Assembly (NCBI RefSeq): GCF_021401245.1
Contig: NZ_JACBFY010000005.1
Location: 496,001 to 560,000 of the forward strand
Source of the DNA: Pseudacidovorax sp. NFM-22
GTDB taxonomy: Bacteria; Pseudomonadota; Gammaproteobacteria; Burkholderiales; Burkholderiaceae_C
Direction of reading: 5' to 3'
Length of the DNA stretch: 64,000 bases
Positions 34,050 through 47,867 of the stretch are shown in pieces. The notes beneath the pieces are model-generated. The model was not told the DNA's origin. It worked only from the letters and a program-made list of their open reading frames with translations, and did no database searches. Within the stretch, counting starts at the first letter, position 1. Each line of letters starts with the position of its first letter. Position numbers and translations under genes: made by a program.

Positions 34050-34094
34050 ATGTCCCTCTGCACATCCATCCCCGCCGCCGGAGCGCCCCGCTGA
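34050..34094 (+). CDS. Possible 14-residue leader peptide coupled to the racemase gene
   Basis: An ATG behind CAGGAGA opens a 15-codon frame (14 residues plus TGA). Its TGA overlaps the racemase ATG as TGATG. The only good ribosome-binding site in the leader belongs to this small frame, so the racemase may be translated by re-initiation. Whether the peptide has a role is unknown. Confidence 0.3.
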   Translation: MSLCTSIPAAGAPR

Positions 34095-35230
34095 TGCCCG
34101 GCCCGCTCCACGGCGTACGCGTGATCGAGATCGCCTCGATCGGCCCCGGCCCGCTGGCCGCCATGCTGCTGGCCGACATGGGGGCGGAAGTGATCCGCGT
34201 CGACCGCCCCGGCCCGGCCGCCGGCGCAGGCATGGTTCCGCCGCACCAGGACATCTCGCGCCGCGGCCGGCGCTCCATCGCGCTGGACATCAAGCAGGAG
34301 GCCGCCCGCGAGGTGCTGCTGCGACTGATCGACGGCGCCGACGTGGTGGTGGAGGGCTTCCGCCCCGGCGTGATGGAACGGCTGGGGCTGGGGCCCGACA
34401 CCTGCCTGGCGCGCAACCCACGGCTGGTCTACGGCCGCATGACCGGCTGGGGCCAACAGGGGCCGCTGGCCGCGGCGGCGGGCCACGACATCAACTACAT
34501 CGCGCTGGCGGGCGCGCTGGGCATGATCGGGACGCCCGAGGCACCGGTGGCGCCGCTCAATCTGGTCGGCGACTACGGCGGCGGCACCATGCTGCTGGCC
34601 TTCGGCATCGCCTGCGCGCTGTTCGAGGCGCGTGGCAGCGGTCAGGGCCAGGTGGTCGATGCGGCCATGGTCGATGGCGTGTCGCTGCTCATGACGCTGT
34701 TCCACAGCATGCAGGCCGCGGGCCGCAGCAAGCCGCGCGGCACCGGCGTGCTGGACGGCGGCAGCCACTTCTACGGCAGCTACCGCTGCGCGGATGGCGG
34801 CTGGATCTCGCTGGGCACCATCGAGCCGCAGTTCTACGCCCTGTTGCTGGAGAAGCTGGGCATCGAGGACCCCGCGGCCTGGCCGCAGCACGAGCCCAGC
34901 CGCTGGCCGGCACTGAAAGCCGAACTGGCGCGCCGGTTCGCCCAGAAGACACGCGACGAATGGTGCGCCCTGCTCGAAGGCACGGACGTGTGCTTCGCGC
35001 CGGTGCTGGCCCTGGACGAAGTGCCCCGCCATCCGCACCAGGTGGCGCGGGACGCCTTCTACACGCAGGACGGCCTGACGCAGCCGGCGCCGGCGCCGCG
35101 CTTCAGCCGCTCGGCGCCCGAACGGCCGCGCCCGCCGGTGTCCGCGGGCACGGACACCGACGCGATCCTGCGTGAACTCGGCTACGGCGACACGGAGATC
35201 GCGGCCCTGCGCGGCGCCGGCGCGGGCTGA
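34094..35230 (+). CDS. Alpha-methylacyl-CoA racemase (family III CoA-transferase fold)
   Basis: This 378-aa protein has the CaiB fold ([13 protein letters not shown] at ~residues 29-41). It keeps the racemase catalytic set rather than the CoA-transferase Asp: [11 protein letters not shown] contains the His of the Mycobacterium MCR enzyme, VGDYGGG contains the partner Asp and IEPQFY the Glu. [22 protein letters not shown] is also MCR-like. It should interconvert (2R)- and (2S)-2-methylacyl-CoA thioesters, a step needed before beta-oxidation of isoprenoid or sterol side chains. It overlaps a possible leader frame (TGATG). Confidence 0.83.
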   Translation: MPGPLHGVRVIEIASIGPGPLAAMLLADMGAEVIRVDRPGPAAGAGMVPPHQDISRRGRRSIALDIKQEAAREVLLRLIDGADVVVEGFRPGVMERLGLGPDTCLARNPRLVYGRMTGWGQQGPLAAAAGHDINYIALAGALGMIGTPEAPVAPLNLVGDYGGGTMLLAFGIACALFEARGSGQGQVVDAAMVDGVSLLMTLFHSMQAAGRSKPRGTGVLDGGSHFYGSYRCADGGWISLGTIEPQFYALLLEKLGIEDPAAWPQHEPSRWPALKAELARRFAQKTRDEWCALLEGTDVCFAPVLALDEVPRHPHQVARDAFYTQDGLTQPAPAPRFSRSAPERPRPPVSAGTDTDAILRELGYGDTEIAALRGAGAG

Positions 35231-35304
35231 ACGGGCGCGGCCCCTCAGGGCTGCGCTTCACGAACCGTGCGGCACTCGGACGCTGCGGTTCGGCGCGGGC
35301 ATCC

Positions 35305-36375
35305 TTAGCGCTCGATCCACCCGGCGGCACGCTGCAACAGGCCGCGCGCGGCGTGGTGCAGCCGCTCGCCGGTGGCCACCGGCGCGAGGCCGGCACAGGC
35401 CCGCGCATGCGTGCCCTCCAGCACGATGGCCAGCTTGTAGCAGGCCAGCACGGCATACCAGCGGAAGGCGGCAATGTCGCGCCGGGTGAAGCGGGCGTAG
35501 TGCTCGACCAGTTCCTCCTCGCGCACGAAGCCCTCCCACGGGGCGATGCTGAGCGTGAGGTGGTGCGAGCCGTCGGGCCGCGGCCAGGTGGCCAGCAGCC
35601 AGCCCAGGTCCAGCAGTGGATCGCCCACGGTGGACATCTCCCAGTCCACCACCGCGGCCAGCTCGCCGCTGTCGTGGCGGAACAGGACGTTGGACAGGTG
35701 GAAGTCCCCGTGCAGCAGCCCCGGCGCCGTGTCCGCCGGCTGATGGGCCTGCAGCCACTGGGCGATGGGCGCCACATCCGGCAGGCCCGCCGGCCCCGGC
35801 CAGCCGGCATGGGTGGCATAGCTTTCGAGCTGACGGCTCCAGCGCTGCACCTGTCGTGTCAGGAAGCCCTGAGGGCGGCCGAAGTCCGCCAGGCCCAGGG
35901 CCGTGGGATCGAGGTTGCCCAGCACCGCGATGGCCTCGGCCATGGCCAGGCCCATGCGCCGCCGCAGGTCGGGCCGCGCGGCATGCAGCGGCGGCAAACC
36001 GCCGGTGCCGGCGTTGAAGCCTTCGACCGCACGCATGACGAAGAAGGCGGTGCCCAGCACCTGCGTGTCGGCGCAGGCGGCGACCAGCGCGGGATGCGGG
36101 ACGCCGCTGCCCGCCAGCGCGCCGAGCACGCGGGCCTCGCGCAGCATGGCCTGGTCGCTTTCGGGCCGGGGATGCGCGGGCGGCCGGCGCAGCACATAGG
36201 CCTGGCCGTCGCGCTCGAAGCGCAGGAGGATGTTCTGTGTGCCGCCGGTCAGCAGCCGGCAACCCTCCAGCGGCCCGCGGCCGACGCCCTGGCCATCGAG
36301 CCAGTCCTGGAGCCGATCCAGCGCAACCGGCAGGACTGCGGCGGCATCCGCAGCGATGTCGGCGCCCCTGCTCAG
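35305..36375 (-). CDS. LvaA/ACAD10-type acyl-CoA kinase (APH-fold phosphotransferase)
   Basis: The protein is about 356 aa with the aminoglycoside-phosphotransferase fold. GGTQNILLRFE is the nucleotide loop (~residue 41), LLHGDFHLSNVLF the catalytic loop (~residues 220-232) and VVDWEMSTVGDPLLDLG the metal loop. This subfamily includes the kinase domains of ACAD10/11 and LvaA, which phosphorylate 4-hydroxyacyl-CoA so that the hydroxyl can be eliminated. It directly follows an ACAD10/11-like dehydrogenase gene. Start problem: between that gene's stop and the conserved region no ATG, GTG or TTG is in frame. A CTG at 36375, overlapping the stop as CTGA, is the best candidate. Confidence 0.72.
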   Translation of the reverse strand: MSRGADIAADAAAVLPVALDRLQDWLDGQGVGRGPLEGCRLLTGGTQNILLRFERDGQAYVLRRPPAHPRPESDQAMLREARVLGALAGSGVPHPALVAACADTQVLGTAFFVMRAVEGFNAGTGGLPPLHAARPDLRRRMGLAMAEAIAVLGNLDPTALGLADFGRPQGFLTRQVQRWSRQLESYATHAGWPGPAGLPDVAPIAQWLQAHQPADTAPGLLHGDFHLSNVLFRHDSGELAAVVDWEMSTVGDPLLDLGWLLATWPRPDGSHHLTLSIAPWEGFVREEELVEHYARFTRRDIAAFRWYAVLACYKLAIVLEGTHARACAGLAPVATGERLHHAARGLLQRAAGWIER

Positions 36376-37649
36376 AGCGCCTCCCTGAAGCGCTCGCGCG
36401 CCTTCTGCGCCAGCGTGGGCAGGTGCTGGCTCGGGAACAGCTCGTCGCCCGGCCGGACCTGCGCCAGCAGCTCCTTGGCCAGGGTGATCTGGTGCACCTC
36501 GGTCGGGCCGTCGGCCAGCCCCATGACGTAGGACGCCAGCAGCTGGTCGAAGAAGGGCATCTCGTTGCTCACACCCAGCGAGCCGTGCACCTGGATGGCC
36601 CGCGACACGATGTCGTGCAGCACCTTGGGCATGGCGGCCTTGACGGCCGAGATGTCCTTGCGCACCTTCTTGTAATCGTCGTGCTTGTCGATCAGCCAGG
36701 CGGTGCGCATCACCAGCAGGCGGAACTGCTCCAGCTGGATCCACGAATCGGCCACCATGGCCTGCACCAGCTGCTTGTCGGCCAGGGTGCCGCGCCGGCT
36801 CGGGCGCGACACCGCCCGCTCGCACATCATGTCCAGCGCCTTGCGGGCCTCGCCGATGGTGCGCATGGCATGGTGGATGCGCCCGCCGCCCAGCCGCGTC
36901 TGCGCCACCAGGAAGGCGTCGCCCTGCCCGCCCAGCATGTGGTCCGCCGGCACGCGCAGGTCTTCGTAGGCGAGGTAGCCGTGGGCATGGCCCTGCGGCT
37001 TGCGGCCGGCCAGGTGCACATCGCGCACATGGCGCAGGCCCGGTGCGTCCGGGGGCACGATGAAGGCCGACAGCCGCCGGTGCGGCTTGGCCTCCGGATC
37101 GGTGACGGCCAGCGTGATGAAGAAGGCGGCGTAGTTGGAGCTGGAGGCGAACCACTTCTGGCCGTTGAGCACCCAGTCGCCACCCTCGCGCCGGGCGGTG
37201 GTGCGGATCAGCGTCGGGTCGGCGCCGCCGTGCGGCTCGGTCATGGCGAAGCTGGAGACGATCTCGTTGGCCAGCAGCGGTTCGAGCCAGCGGCGCTTCT
37301 GCGCGGGCGTGCCGTAGTGCGCCAGGATCTCGGCATTGCCGGTATCGGGCGCCTGGCAGCCGAAGACGGTAGGCGCATAGGCCGAGCGCCCGAGGATCTC
37401 GTTGAGCAGGGCCAGCTTGACCTGACCGTAGCCCGGTCCGCCCAGGGCCGGCCCCAGGTGACAGGCCCACAGGCCGCGGGCCTTGACCTGCGCCTGCAGC
37501 GGCCGGACGAGGCGGTTGCGCAGCGGATCCTGCACCGCATAGGGGCTGACGAGCACATGCTCGAGCGGCTCGACCTCTTCGCGCACGAAGCGGTCCACCC
37601 AGTCCAGCTGCTGCTGGAAGTCGGAATCGGTCTCGAAGTCCCAGGCCAT
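36372..37649 (-). CDS. Acyl-CoA dehydrogenase, ACAD10/11 (LvaC)-like
   Basis: The 425-aa dehydrogenase has FAMTEPHGGADPTLIR for FAD binding (~residue 130) and WFASSSNYAAFFITLAVTDP. The C-terminal LADGPTEVHQITLAKELL carries D-G-P in place of the usual E-G-T, a hallmark of the ACAD10/11 branch. In that branch the partner kinase phosphorylates a 4-hydroxyacyl-CoA and the dehydrogenase-fold enzyme removes phosphate to give an enoyl-CoA. The adjacent APH-type gene supports this. It lies 20 bases after the SDR gene in the large minus-strand operon. Confidence 0.82.
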   Translation of the reverse strand: MAWDFETDSDFQQQLDWVDRFVREEVEPLEHVLVSPYAVQDPLRNRLVRPLQAQVKARGLWACHLGPALGGPGYGQVKLALLNEILGRSAYAPTVFGCQAPDTGNAEILAHYGTPAQKRRWLEPLLANEIVSSFAMTEPHGGADPTLIRTTARREGGDWVLNGQKWFASSSNYAAFFITLAVTDPEAKPHRRLSAFIVPPDAPGLRHVRDVHLAGRKPQGHAHGYLAYEDLRVPADHMLGGQGDAFLVAQTRLGGGRIHHAMRTIGEARKALDMMCERAVSRPSRRGTLADKQLVQAMVADSWIQLEQFRLLVMRTAWLIDKHDDYKKVRKDISAVKAAMPKVLHDIVSRAIQVHGSLGVSNEMPFFDQLLASYVMGLADGPTEVHQITLAKELLAQVRPGDELFPSQHLPTLAQKARERFREAL

Positions 37650-37669
37650 CGCGTTCTCTCCTGCTGCTG

Positions 37670-38431
37670 TCAGGCCGTCAGGCCGCCGTCCACCGCAATG
37701 GTGTGGCCCACGACATAGGCCGCGAGCGGCGACGCCAGGAACATCGCCACGGCGGCGATGTCCTGCGGCGTGCCGATGCGCGCGGCGGGTATGCGCTGCA
37801 GGGTGGCCTGCAGGCGCTGCGGATTGCGGGTGGTCACGCGCGTGAGCTTGGTGTCCACCAGGCCCGGTGCGATGCCGTTCACGCGGATGCCGTCGGGCGC
37901 CAGGGCCACGCCCAGCGTGCGGGTGAGGTTGATCGCCGCCGCCTTGGAGGCGGCATAGGCCGGATTGCCGACGGCCGACCTGTAGCCCGAGACCGAGCTC
38001 ACGACGACCACGGCGCCGCCCGCCGCCTTGAGCGGCCCGTGCAGATGCATGCAGCAGCCCATCACGCTGTGGAGGTTGACCTCGACCACGCGGCGGAAGG
38101 TGTCGAGGTCGAACTCGGCCCGGCCGTACTCGACGATGCCCTGCGACAGCACCAGCACGTCCAGCCGGTCGAAAAGCGGCGTCCAGGCGCCGATGGCCCG
38201 CACATCGCCCACGTCCACCTGCGAGAAGTGCAGGCCCTGCAGATCGCTGCCCTCCTCGGCCCGGTAGTCCTCGGCGCGCGCACGGGTGCCCCACACGTGC
38301 ACCTGCGCGCCCGCCGCGCGAAAGGCCTGCGCGATGCCGTTGCCGATGCCGCTGGTGCCGCCCACCACGAGCACGCGCTGGCCGTCGAAGCGAAGGCCGT
38401 GCGAGCCGGGCTGTGTCGAGGCGGGGTTCAC
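37670..38431 (-). CDS. Short-chain dehydrogenase/reductase
   Basis: The 253-aa classical SDR has the cofactor motif GGTSGIGNG at ~residues 24-32. LVLSQGIVEYG sits in place of the N-N-A-G motif, and the active site comprises VVVSSVSGY plus YAASKAAAINL (Tyr-x-x-x-Lys). The C-terminus HTIAVDGGLTA is standard. It likely oxidises a secondary alcohol in the acyl-CoA pathway, comparable in place to LvaD in levulinate operons. Translation seems to start at GTG 38431, as no upstream ATG precedes the Rossmann strand. Confidence 0.82.
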   Translation of the reverse strand: MNPASTQPGSHGLRFDGQRVLVVGGTSGIGNGIAQAFRAAGAQVHVWGTRARAEDYRAEEGSDLQGLHFSQVDVGDVRAIGAWTPLFDRLDVLVLSQGIVEYGRAEFDLDTFRRVVEVNLHSVMGCCMHLHGPLKAAGGAVVVVSSVSGYRSAVGNPAYAASKAAAINLTRTLGVALAPDGIRVNGIAPGLVDTKLTRVTTRNPQRLQATLQRIPAARIGTPQDIAAVAMFLASPLAAYVVGHTIAVDGGLTA

Positions 38432-38456
38432 GCCGAGTCGCCCGCAGGCCGTCCGT

Positions 38457-40619
38457 TCACTCGAAGCGCTCGTTGCGCTCGGCCTTGCTCAGCAGCAGCG
38501 CCGGGGGCTCGAAGCGCTCGCCGTACTTCTGCGCGAGCGCCATGGCCCGCTCGGCGAAGGCCCGGGTGCCGACCATGTTGACGAACTGCAGCGTGCCGCC
38601 CGTCCAGCGCGGAAAACCGATGCCCAGGATGGAGCCGATGTTGGCGTCGCGCGCCGTCTCGACCACGCCCTCCTGCATGGCGCGGATCGACTCGATGGCC
38701 TGCGCATACAGCAGGCGGTCCTGCAGGTCCTCCATGGGCACGTCGGCACCGCCCTTGCCGTACTCCGCCGCCAGGCCCGGCCAGAGCCGCTTGGGCCCGT
38801 CCGCCGGATAGTCGTAGAAGCCCCCGCCGCCCGCGCGCCCCGGCCGCTTCAGGCCGTCGACCATGCGCTCGATCACCGCCCACGCCGGATGCTGCGGCAG
38901 CGGCTGGCCTTCGGCCGCCAGGTCCGCCTCGGTCTGGCGGCGCATGGACATCGCCAGCGCCATCGAGGTCTCGTCCATCACGGCCAGCGGCCCGACCGGC
39001 ATGCCCACGGCCAGGGCCGCGTTCTCGATGACCTCCGCCGCCACGCCCTCGGCCAGCATCGCGGCGCCCTCCTTGGTGAACATGCCGAACACGCGGCTGG
39101 TGAAGAAGCCGCGCGCATCGTTGACCACGATGGGCGTCTTGCCGATCTGCTGCACGAAGTCCAGCGCCCGCGCGAGCGTCTCGGCCGAGGTCCTGCGGCC
39201 CTTGATGACCTCCACCAGCGGCATGCGGTCCACTGGCGAGAAGAAGTGCAGGCCGATGAAGTTCTCCGGCCTTTCGGAGGCCTCGGCCAGTCCGCTGATG
39301 GGCAGCGTGGACGTGTTGGAGGCGAAGATGCCGCCGGGGGCGAGCATGGGCTCGGCCTCGCGCGTCACCTGGGCCTTGAGCGGCCGGTTCTCGAACACGC
39401 CCTCCACGATCAGCTCGCAGCCCGCCAGGTCGGCGGCATCGCCCGTCGGCGTGATCCGCGCCAGCTGCGCATCGCGCTTCTCGGGCGCCAGGGCGCCCTT
39501 GGCGACGCGCTTGTCGAGGTTGGCCGCGACGCGCTCGAGGCCCTTGCGCGCCTGCTCGGCCGTCGCGTCCTTGAGCACGGCGGCAATGCCCCGCGCCGCG
39601 CACACCTGGGCAATGCCCGACCCCATCAGCCCCGCGCCGAGGATGCCGATGCGGCCGACCGTGCCGGTGGGGACGCCGGCCGGTCGCCCCTTGCCGGACT
39701 TCACCTCGTTCATCTGGAAGAAGAAGGTGGTGATCAGGTTCTTGGCCACCGGCCCGGTGGCCAGGCCCACGAAGTGCCGGCTCTCGATGCGCGTGGCGGT
39801 GTCGAAGTCCACCACCGCGCCTTCGACCGCGGCCGACATGATGGCCAGCGGCGCCGGATAGCGCCCACGCGTCTTCTTCATCAGCAGCACCGGCGCCGTC
39901 CGCAGGTAGGTCAGCGAGGCCGGCGCGGTGGCCGTGGCGCCGGGCAGGCGCCAGCCCTTGCGGTCCCAGGGTTGCGCCGGGGCGGGGTTGGCCGCGATCC
40001 ACTGCCGCGCCAGCGCCATCAGCACGTCGGCGTCGGCGGCCACGCCATCGATCAGTTTCATTGCCTGCGCGCGCGCCGGGTCGAAGGTGGTGCCGTCGAC
40101 GAGCAGCGGCATCGCCGCCTCGAGCCCGAGCATGCGCACCAGCCGCACCACGCCGCCACCGCCAGGCAGCAGGCCCAGGCCTGACTCGGGCAGCCCCAGC
40201 ATCAGCCGCGGGTCATCGAGGGCGAAGCGCGCATGGCAGGCCAGGCACAGCTCGAAGCCGCCGCCGAGCGCCGTGCCGTTGATGGCGGCCACCACGGGCC
40301 GGCCCAGCGTCTCCAGCCGGCGCAGCACCGCCTTCATGGCCTGCGAGCGCTCGTACAGCGCCGCCTTGCCGTCCGGTCCCACGGCCAGCAGGCTGTTCAG
40401 GTCGCCACCGGCGAAGAAGGTCTTCTTGGCCGAGCTGAGGATGACGCCGGTGATGCTGTCGATCTCGGCGGCGATGCGGTCCACGGCCGCTGCATAGGCG
40501 CTGCGGAACACCGTGTTCATGGTGTTGGCCGACTGGCCGGCCATGTCGAAGGTCAGGGTGACGACGCCGCTGGCGTCCTTGTCCCAGCGGATGGCTTCCT
40601 GGATGTAGTCCTGGCTCAC
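38457..40619 (-). CDS. FadB/FadJ-type enoyl-CoA hydratase / 3-hydroxyacyl-CoA dehydrogenase
   Basis: This 720-aa bifunctional enzyme has an N-terminal crotonase domain (FFAGGDLNSLLAVG ~70, INGTALGGGFELCLACH ~113, GLPESGLGLLPGGGGVVRL) and an NAD-binding domain (VGRIGILGAGLMGSGIAQVCAARG ~315-338). The dehydrogenase active region is FIGLHFFSPVDRMPLVEVI, and the C-terminal domain carries the GIGFPRWTGGTLQFVN block. It catalyses hydration and NAD oxidation in beta-oxidation. It starts at GTG 40619 behind GAGGAG and lies ten bases from the thiolase gene, with which it would form a trifunctional-type complex. Confidence 0.88.
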   Translation of the reverse strand: MSQDYIQEAIRWDKDASGVVTLTFDMAGQSANTMNTVFRSAYAAAVDRIAAEIDSITGVILSSAKKTFFAGGDLNSLLAVGPDGKAALYERSQAMKAVLRRLETLGRPVVAAINGTALGGGFELCLACHARFALDDPRLMLGLPESGLGLLPGGGGVVRLVRMLGLEAAMPLLVDGTTFDPARAQAMKLIDGVAADADVLMALARQWIAANPAPAQPWDRKGWRLPGATATAPASLTYLRTAPVLLMKKTRGRYPAPLAIMSAAVEGAVVDFDTATRIESRHFVGLATGPVAKNLITTFFFQMNEVKSGKGRPAGVPTGTVGRIGILGAGLMGSGIAQVCAARGIAAVLKDATAEQARKGLERVAANLDKRVAKGALAPEKRDAQLARITPTGDAADLAGCELIVEGVFENRPLKAQVTREAEPMLAPGGIFASNTSTLPISGLAEASERPENFIGLHFFSPVDRMPLVEVIKGRRTSAETLARALDFVQQIGKTPIVVNDARGFFTSRVFGMFTKEGAAMLAEGVAAEVIENAALAVGMPVGPLAVMDETSMALAMSMRRQTEADLAAEGQPLPQHPAWAVIERMVDGLKRPGRAGGGGFYDYPADGPKRLWPGLAAEYGKGGADVPMEDLQDRLLYAQAIESIRAMQEGVVETARDANIGSILGIGFPRWTGGTLQFVNMVGTRAFAERAMALAQKYGERFEPPALLLSKAERNERFE

Positions 40620-40629
40620 GGCGATCTCC

Positions 40630-41838
<1,209 letters not shown>

Positions 41839-41894
41839 GGGAATCCTCGTAGGGGCTGGATGAAGGGAAAGGCGCGCCAGGAGAGGCGCCGCAT

Positions 41895-45714
<3,820 letters not shown>

Positions 45715-45739
45715 GGGGGCTCCTGACGGGTCGCGGCGC

Positions 45740-46513
45740 TCAGAGGCTGATGTGGAAGCCGCCGTTGACGCCGATGTGCTGGCCGGTCATGTAGCTGCCT
45801 GCATCGGACAGCAGGAAGGCCAGCATGCGCACCGCCTCCTCGGCGGTGGACCAGCGGCCCAGGGGAATCTGCGCCAGCATGCCGTCCTTGAACTTCTCGC
45901 CGCGCACCACTTCGGTCATGGGCGTTTCCACCACGCCGAAGCAGATGGAGTTGGTGCGGATGTTGTAGCGGCCCCATTCGCGGGCGGCGGTCATCGTCAT
46001 GCCCAGCAGGCCGGCCTTGGCGGCGGCGTAGTTGATCTGGCCGATGGAACCCTTGCGGCCAGCGTCCGAAGAGATGTTGATGATCGAACCGCCGCGGGTG
46101 TCGCCGCCGCGCGACCGCGCCACCATGTGCCGGCCCACGGCCTGCAGCCAGTAGAAGCTGCCGGTGAGGTGCACGTCGATCACGTCCTTCCATTGCTGGT
46201 CGGTCATCTTCTCGATCATGGCCGGGCGCGTGATGCCGGCGTTGTTGACCAGGCCGTGCAGCGCGCCGAAGCGCTCCACCGCCTCGTCCACGGCGCGGGT
46301 GGCCAGCGCGGCGTCTGTCACGCTGCCGACCACCGTCATCACCCGGTCGGCGGGCAGCTCGGCCATGGCGGAGCGCAGGCCGTCGCCGTTCATGTCCACC
46401 GCCACCACGCGGCCATCGAGCTGAACGATCAGCTCGGTCAGCGCCTTGCCGATGCCCTGGCCGGCGCCGGTGACGACGACCGTGCGGTCCTGCAGAGTGA
46501 CGATAGGGTTCAT
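45740..46513 (-). CDS. Short-chain dehydrogenase/reductase
   Basis: The 257-aa classical SDR has VVTGAGQGIGKALTE at ~residues 12-26, LVNNAGITRPAMIE (~88) and the active site IINISSDAG plus YAAAKAGLLGMT, ending MTGQHIGVNGGFHISL. ATG 46513 was taken because GGAG lies nine bases upstream; an upstream ATG would lie in the operator region. It is the first gene of a ten-gene operon running to 35305 and is probably a 3-hydroxyacyl-CoA or hydroxy-ring dehydrogenase. Operator site 4 lies 22 bases upstream. Confidence 0.85.
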   Translation of the reverse strand: MNPIVTLQDRTVVVTGAGQGIGKALTELIVQLDGRVVAVDMNGDGLRSAMAELPADRVMTVVGSVTDAALATRAVDEAVERFGALHGLVNNAGITRPAMIEKMTDQQWKDVIDVHLTGSFYWLQAVGRHMVARSRGGDTRGGSIINISSDAGRKGSIGQINYAAAKAGLLGMTMTAAREWGRYNIRTNSICFGVVETPMTEVVRGEKFKDGMLAQIPLGRWSTAEEAVRMLAFLLSDAGSYMTGQHIGVNGGFHISL

Positions 46514-46534
46514 GAGTCGGTGCTCCATTTTGTT

Positions 46535-46545
46535 TGGTTGAACCA
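46535..46545. promoter_or_regulatory. GntR-type operator, site 4
   Basis: TGGTTGAACCA, flanked to give the longer palindrome TTGGTTGAACCAA, lies directly upstream of the leftward SDR-led operon. A TAACAT -10-like hexamer adjoins it on the minus strand. Confidence 0.75.
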
Positions 46546-46630
46546 ATGTTAGATGTTGGCAGATTCAGACGTCAACGGTCGTCCCGGTGGCCGGCCCGCG
46601 CATCTGTCGCGTCCGTGTCTCGTCCCTATT

Positions 46631-46641
46631 TGGTTGAACCA
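46631..46641. promoter_or_regulatory. GntR-type operator, site 5
   Basis: This is a second exact TTGGTTGAACCAA, 96 bp from site 4 in the same divergent region and upstream of the rightward thiolase-like operon. TATTAT at 46643-46648 is the probable -10. Confidence 0.75.
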
Positions 46642-46687
46642 ATATTATGGCGGCGATCATCTTTCAAGGTTCACAGGAGAAACGCCG

Positions 46688-47863
46688 ATGACCATCAAGG
46701 GCAAGGCCTGCATCGCAGGGGCCTTCGAGCATCCGACGCGCAAGGCGCCGGACAAGACCGTGGCCCAGCTGCATGCCGAATGCGCGCGCGGCGCGCTGGC
46801 CGATTCCGGCCTCACGCTGCAGGACGTGGACGGCTACTTCTGCGCCGGCGACGCGCCCGGCCTCGGCGCCAACAGCATGGCCGACTACCTGGGCCTGACC
46901 CGCCTGCGCCACGTCGACACCACGGATACCGGCGGCTCCGCCTACCTCATCCACGTGTCGCATGCCGCGCAGGCCATCGCCGCCGGCAAGTGCGACGTGG
47001 CGCTGATCACCCTGGCCGGGCGGCCGCGCACCGAAGGCGGCAGCGGCGTGGGCGTCGGTGCCCGCTTGGTGACGGCCGCCACGCCCGACGCGGCGTGGGA
47101 GATGCCGTACTCGCCGGTCACGGTCAACATGTACGCCCTGGCCGCCGCGCGCCACATGCACGAGTACGGCACCACCCTCGAACAGCTGGCCTGGATCAAG
47201 GTGGCCGCCTCGCAGCATGCCCAGCACAACCCGCATGCGATGCTGCGGGAGACCGTGACGGTCGAGGAGGTGCTGGCCTCGCCGTTGATCTCCGACCCGC
47301 TGCACAAGCTCGACTGCTGTGTGGTGAGCGACGGCGGCGGTGCCCTGGTGGTGGTGCGGCCCGAGATCGCACGCCGGCTCAAGCGGCCCGTGGTGCGGGT
47401 GCTGGGTGCCGGCGAAACCATCAAGGGCCAGCTCGGCGGCGCGGTGGACCTGACCTGGTCGGGCGCTGCCGTGTCCGGCCCGGCCGCCTTTGCCGAGGCG
47501 GGCGTGAAGCCGGCCGACATCCAGTACGCCTCGATCTACGACAGCTTCACCATCACGGTGCTGATGCAGCTGGAAGACCTCGGCTTCTGCCCCAAGGGCC
47601 AGGGCGGCCGCTTCGTGGCCGACGGCAATCTGATCTCCGGCGTGGGCAGGCTGCCCTTCAACACCGACGGTGGCGGCCTGTGCAACAACCACCCGGCCAA
47701 CCGGGGCGGCATCACCAAGGTGATCGAGGCGGTGCGCCAGCTGCGCGGCGAGGCCCATCCCAAGGTACAGGTGCCCGACTGCCGGCTGGCGCTGGCACAG
47801 GGCACGGGCGGCCTGCTCGGCTCGCGCCACGGCAGCGCCACGCTCATCATGGAAAGGGAATGA
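46688..47863 (+). CDS. SCP2-type thiolase-fold protein without catalytic cysteines (Ltp2-like)
   Basis: The 391-aa protein follows the thiolase fold (AQAIAAGKCDVALI; DGGGLCNNHPANRGG with the His retained). The nucleophilic Cys position is Gly in TDTGGSAYL, and the second Cys position is in ALAQGTGGLLG, with no Cys. The usual H-D-A-F is YDSF. These changes match aldolase-type members such as Ltp2 in sterol side-chain degradation, which work with a DUF35 partner. The very next gene encodes such a partner. A retro-aldol cleavage is therefore more likely than thiolysis. ATG 46688 is preceded by AGGAG. Confidence 0.78.
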   Translation: MTIKGKACIAGAFEHPTRKAPDKTVAQLHAECARGALADSGLTLQDVDGYFCAGDAPGLGANSMADYLGLTRLRHVDTTDTGGSAYLIHVSHAAQAIAAGKCDVALITLAGRPRTEGGSGVGVGARLVTAATPDAAWEMPYSPVTVNMYALAAARHMHEYGTTLEQLAWIKVAASQHAQHNPHAMLRETVTVEEVLASPLISDPLHKLDCCVVSDGGGALVVVRPEIARRLKRPVVRVLGAGETIKGQLGGAVDLTWSGAAVSGPAAFAEAGVKPADIQYASIYDSFTITVLMQLEDLGFCPKGQGGRFVADGNLISGVGRLPFNTDGGGLCNNHPANRGGITKVIEAVRQLRGEAHPKVQVPDCRLALAQGTGGLLGSRHGSATLIMERE

Positions 47864-47867
47864 CATC

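Noticed and set aside
46688-47863. Calling this gene an ordinary acetyl-CoA acetyltransferase
   Set aside because: Both catalytic cysteine positions are substituted and a DUF35 partner follows, which does not fit a working thiolase.
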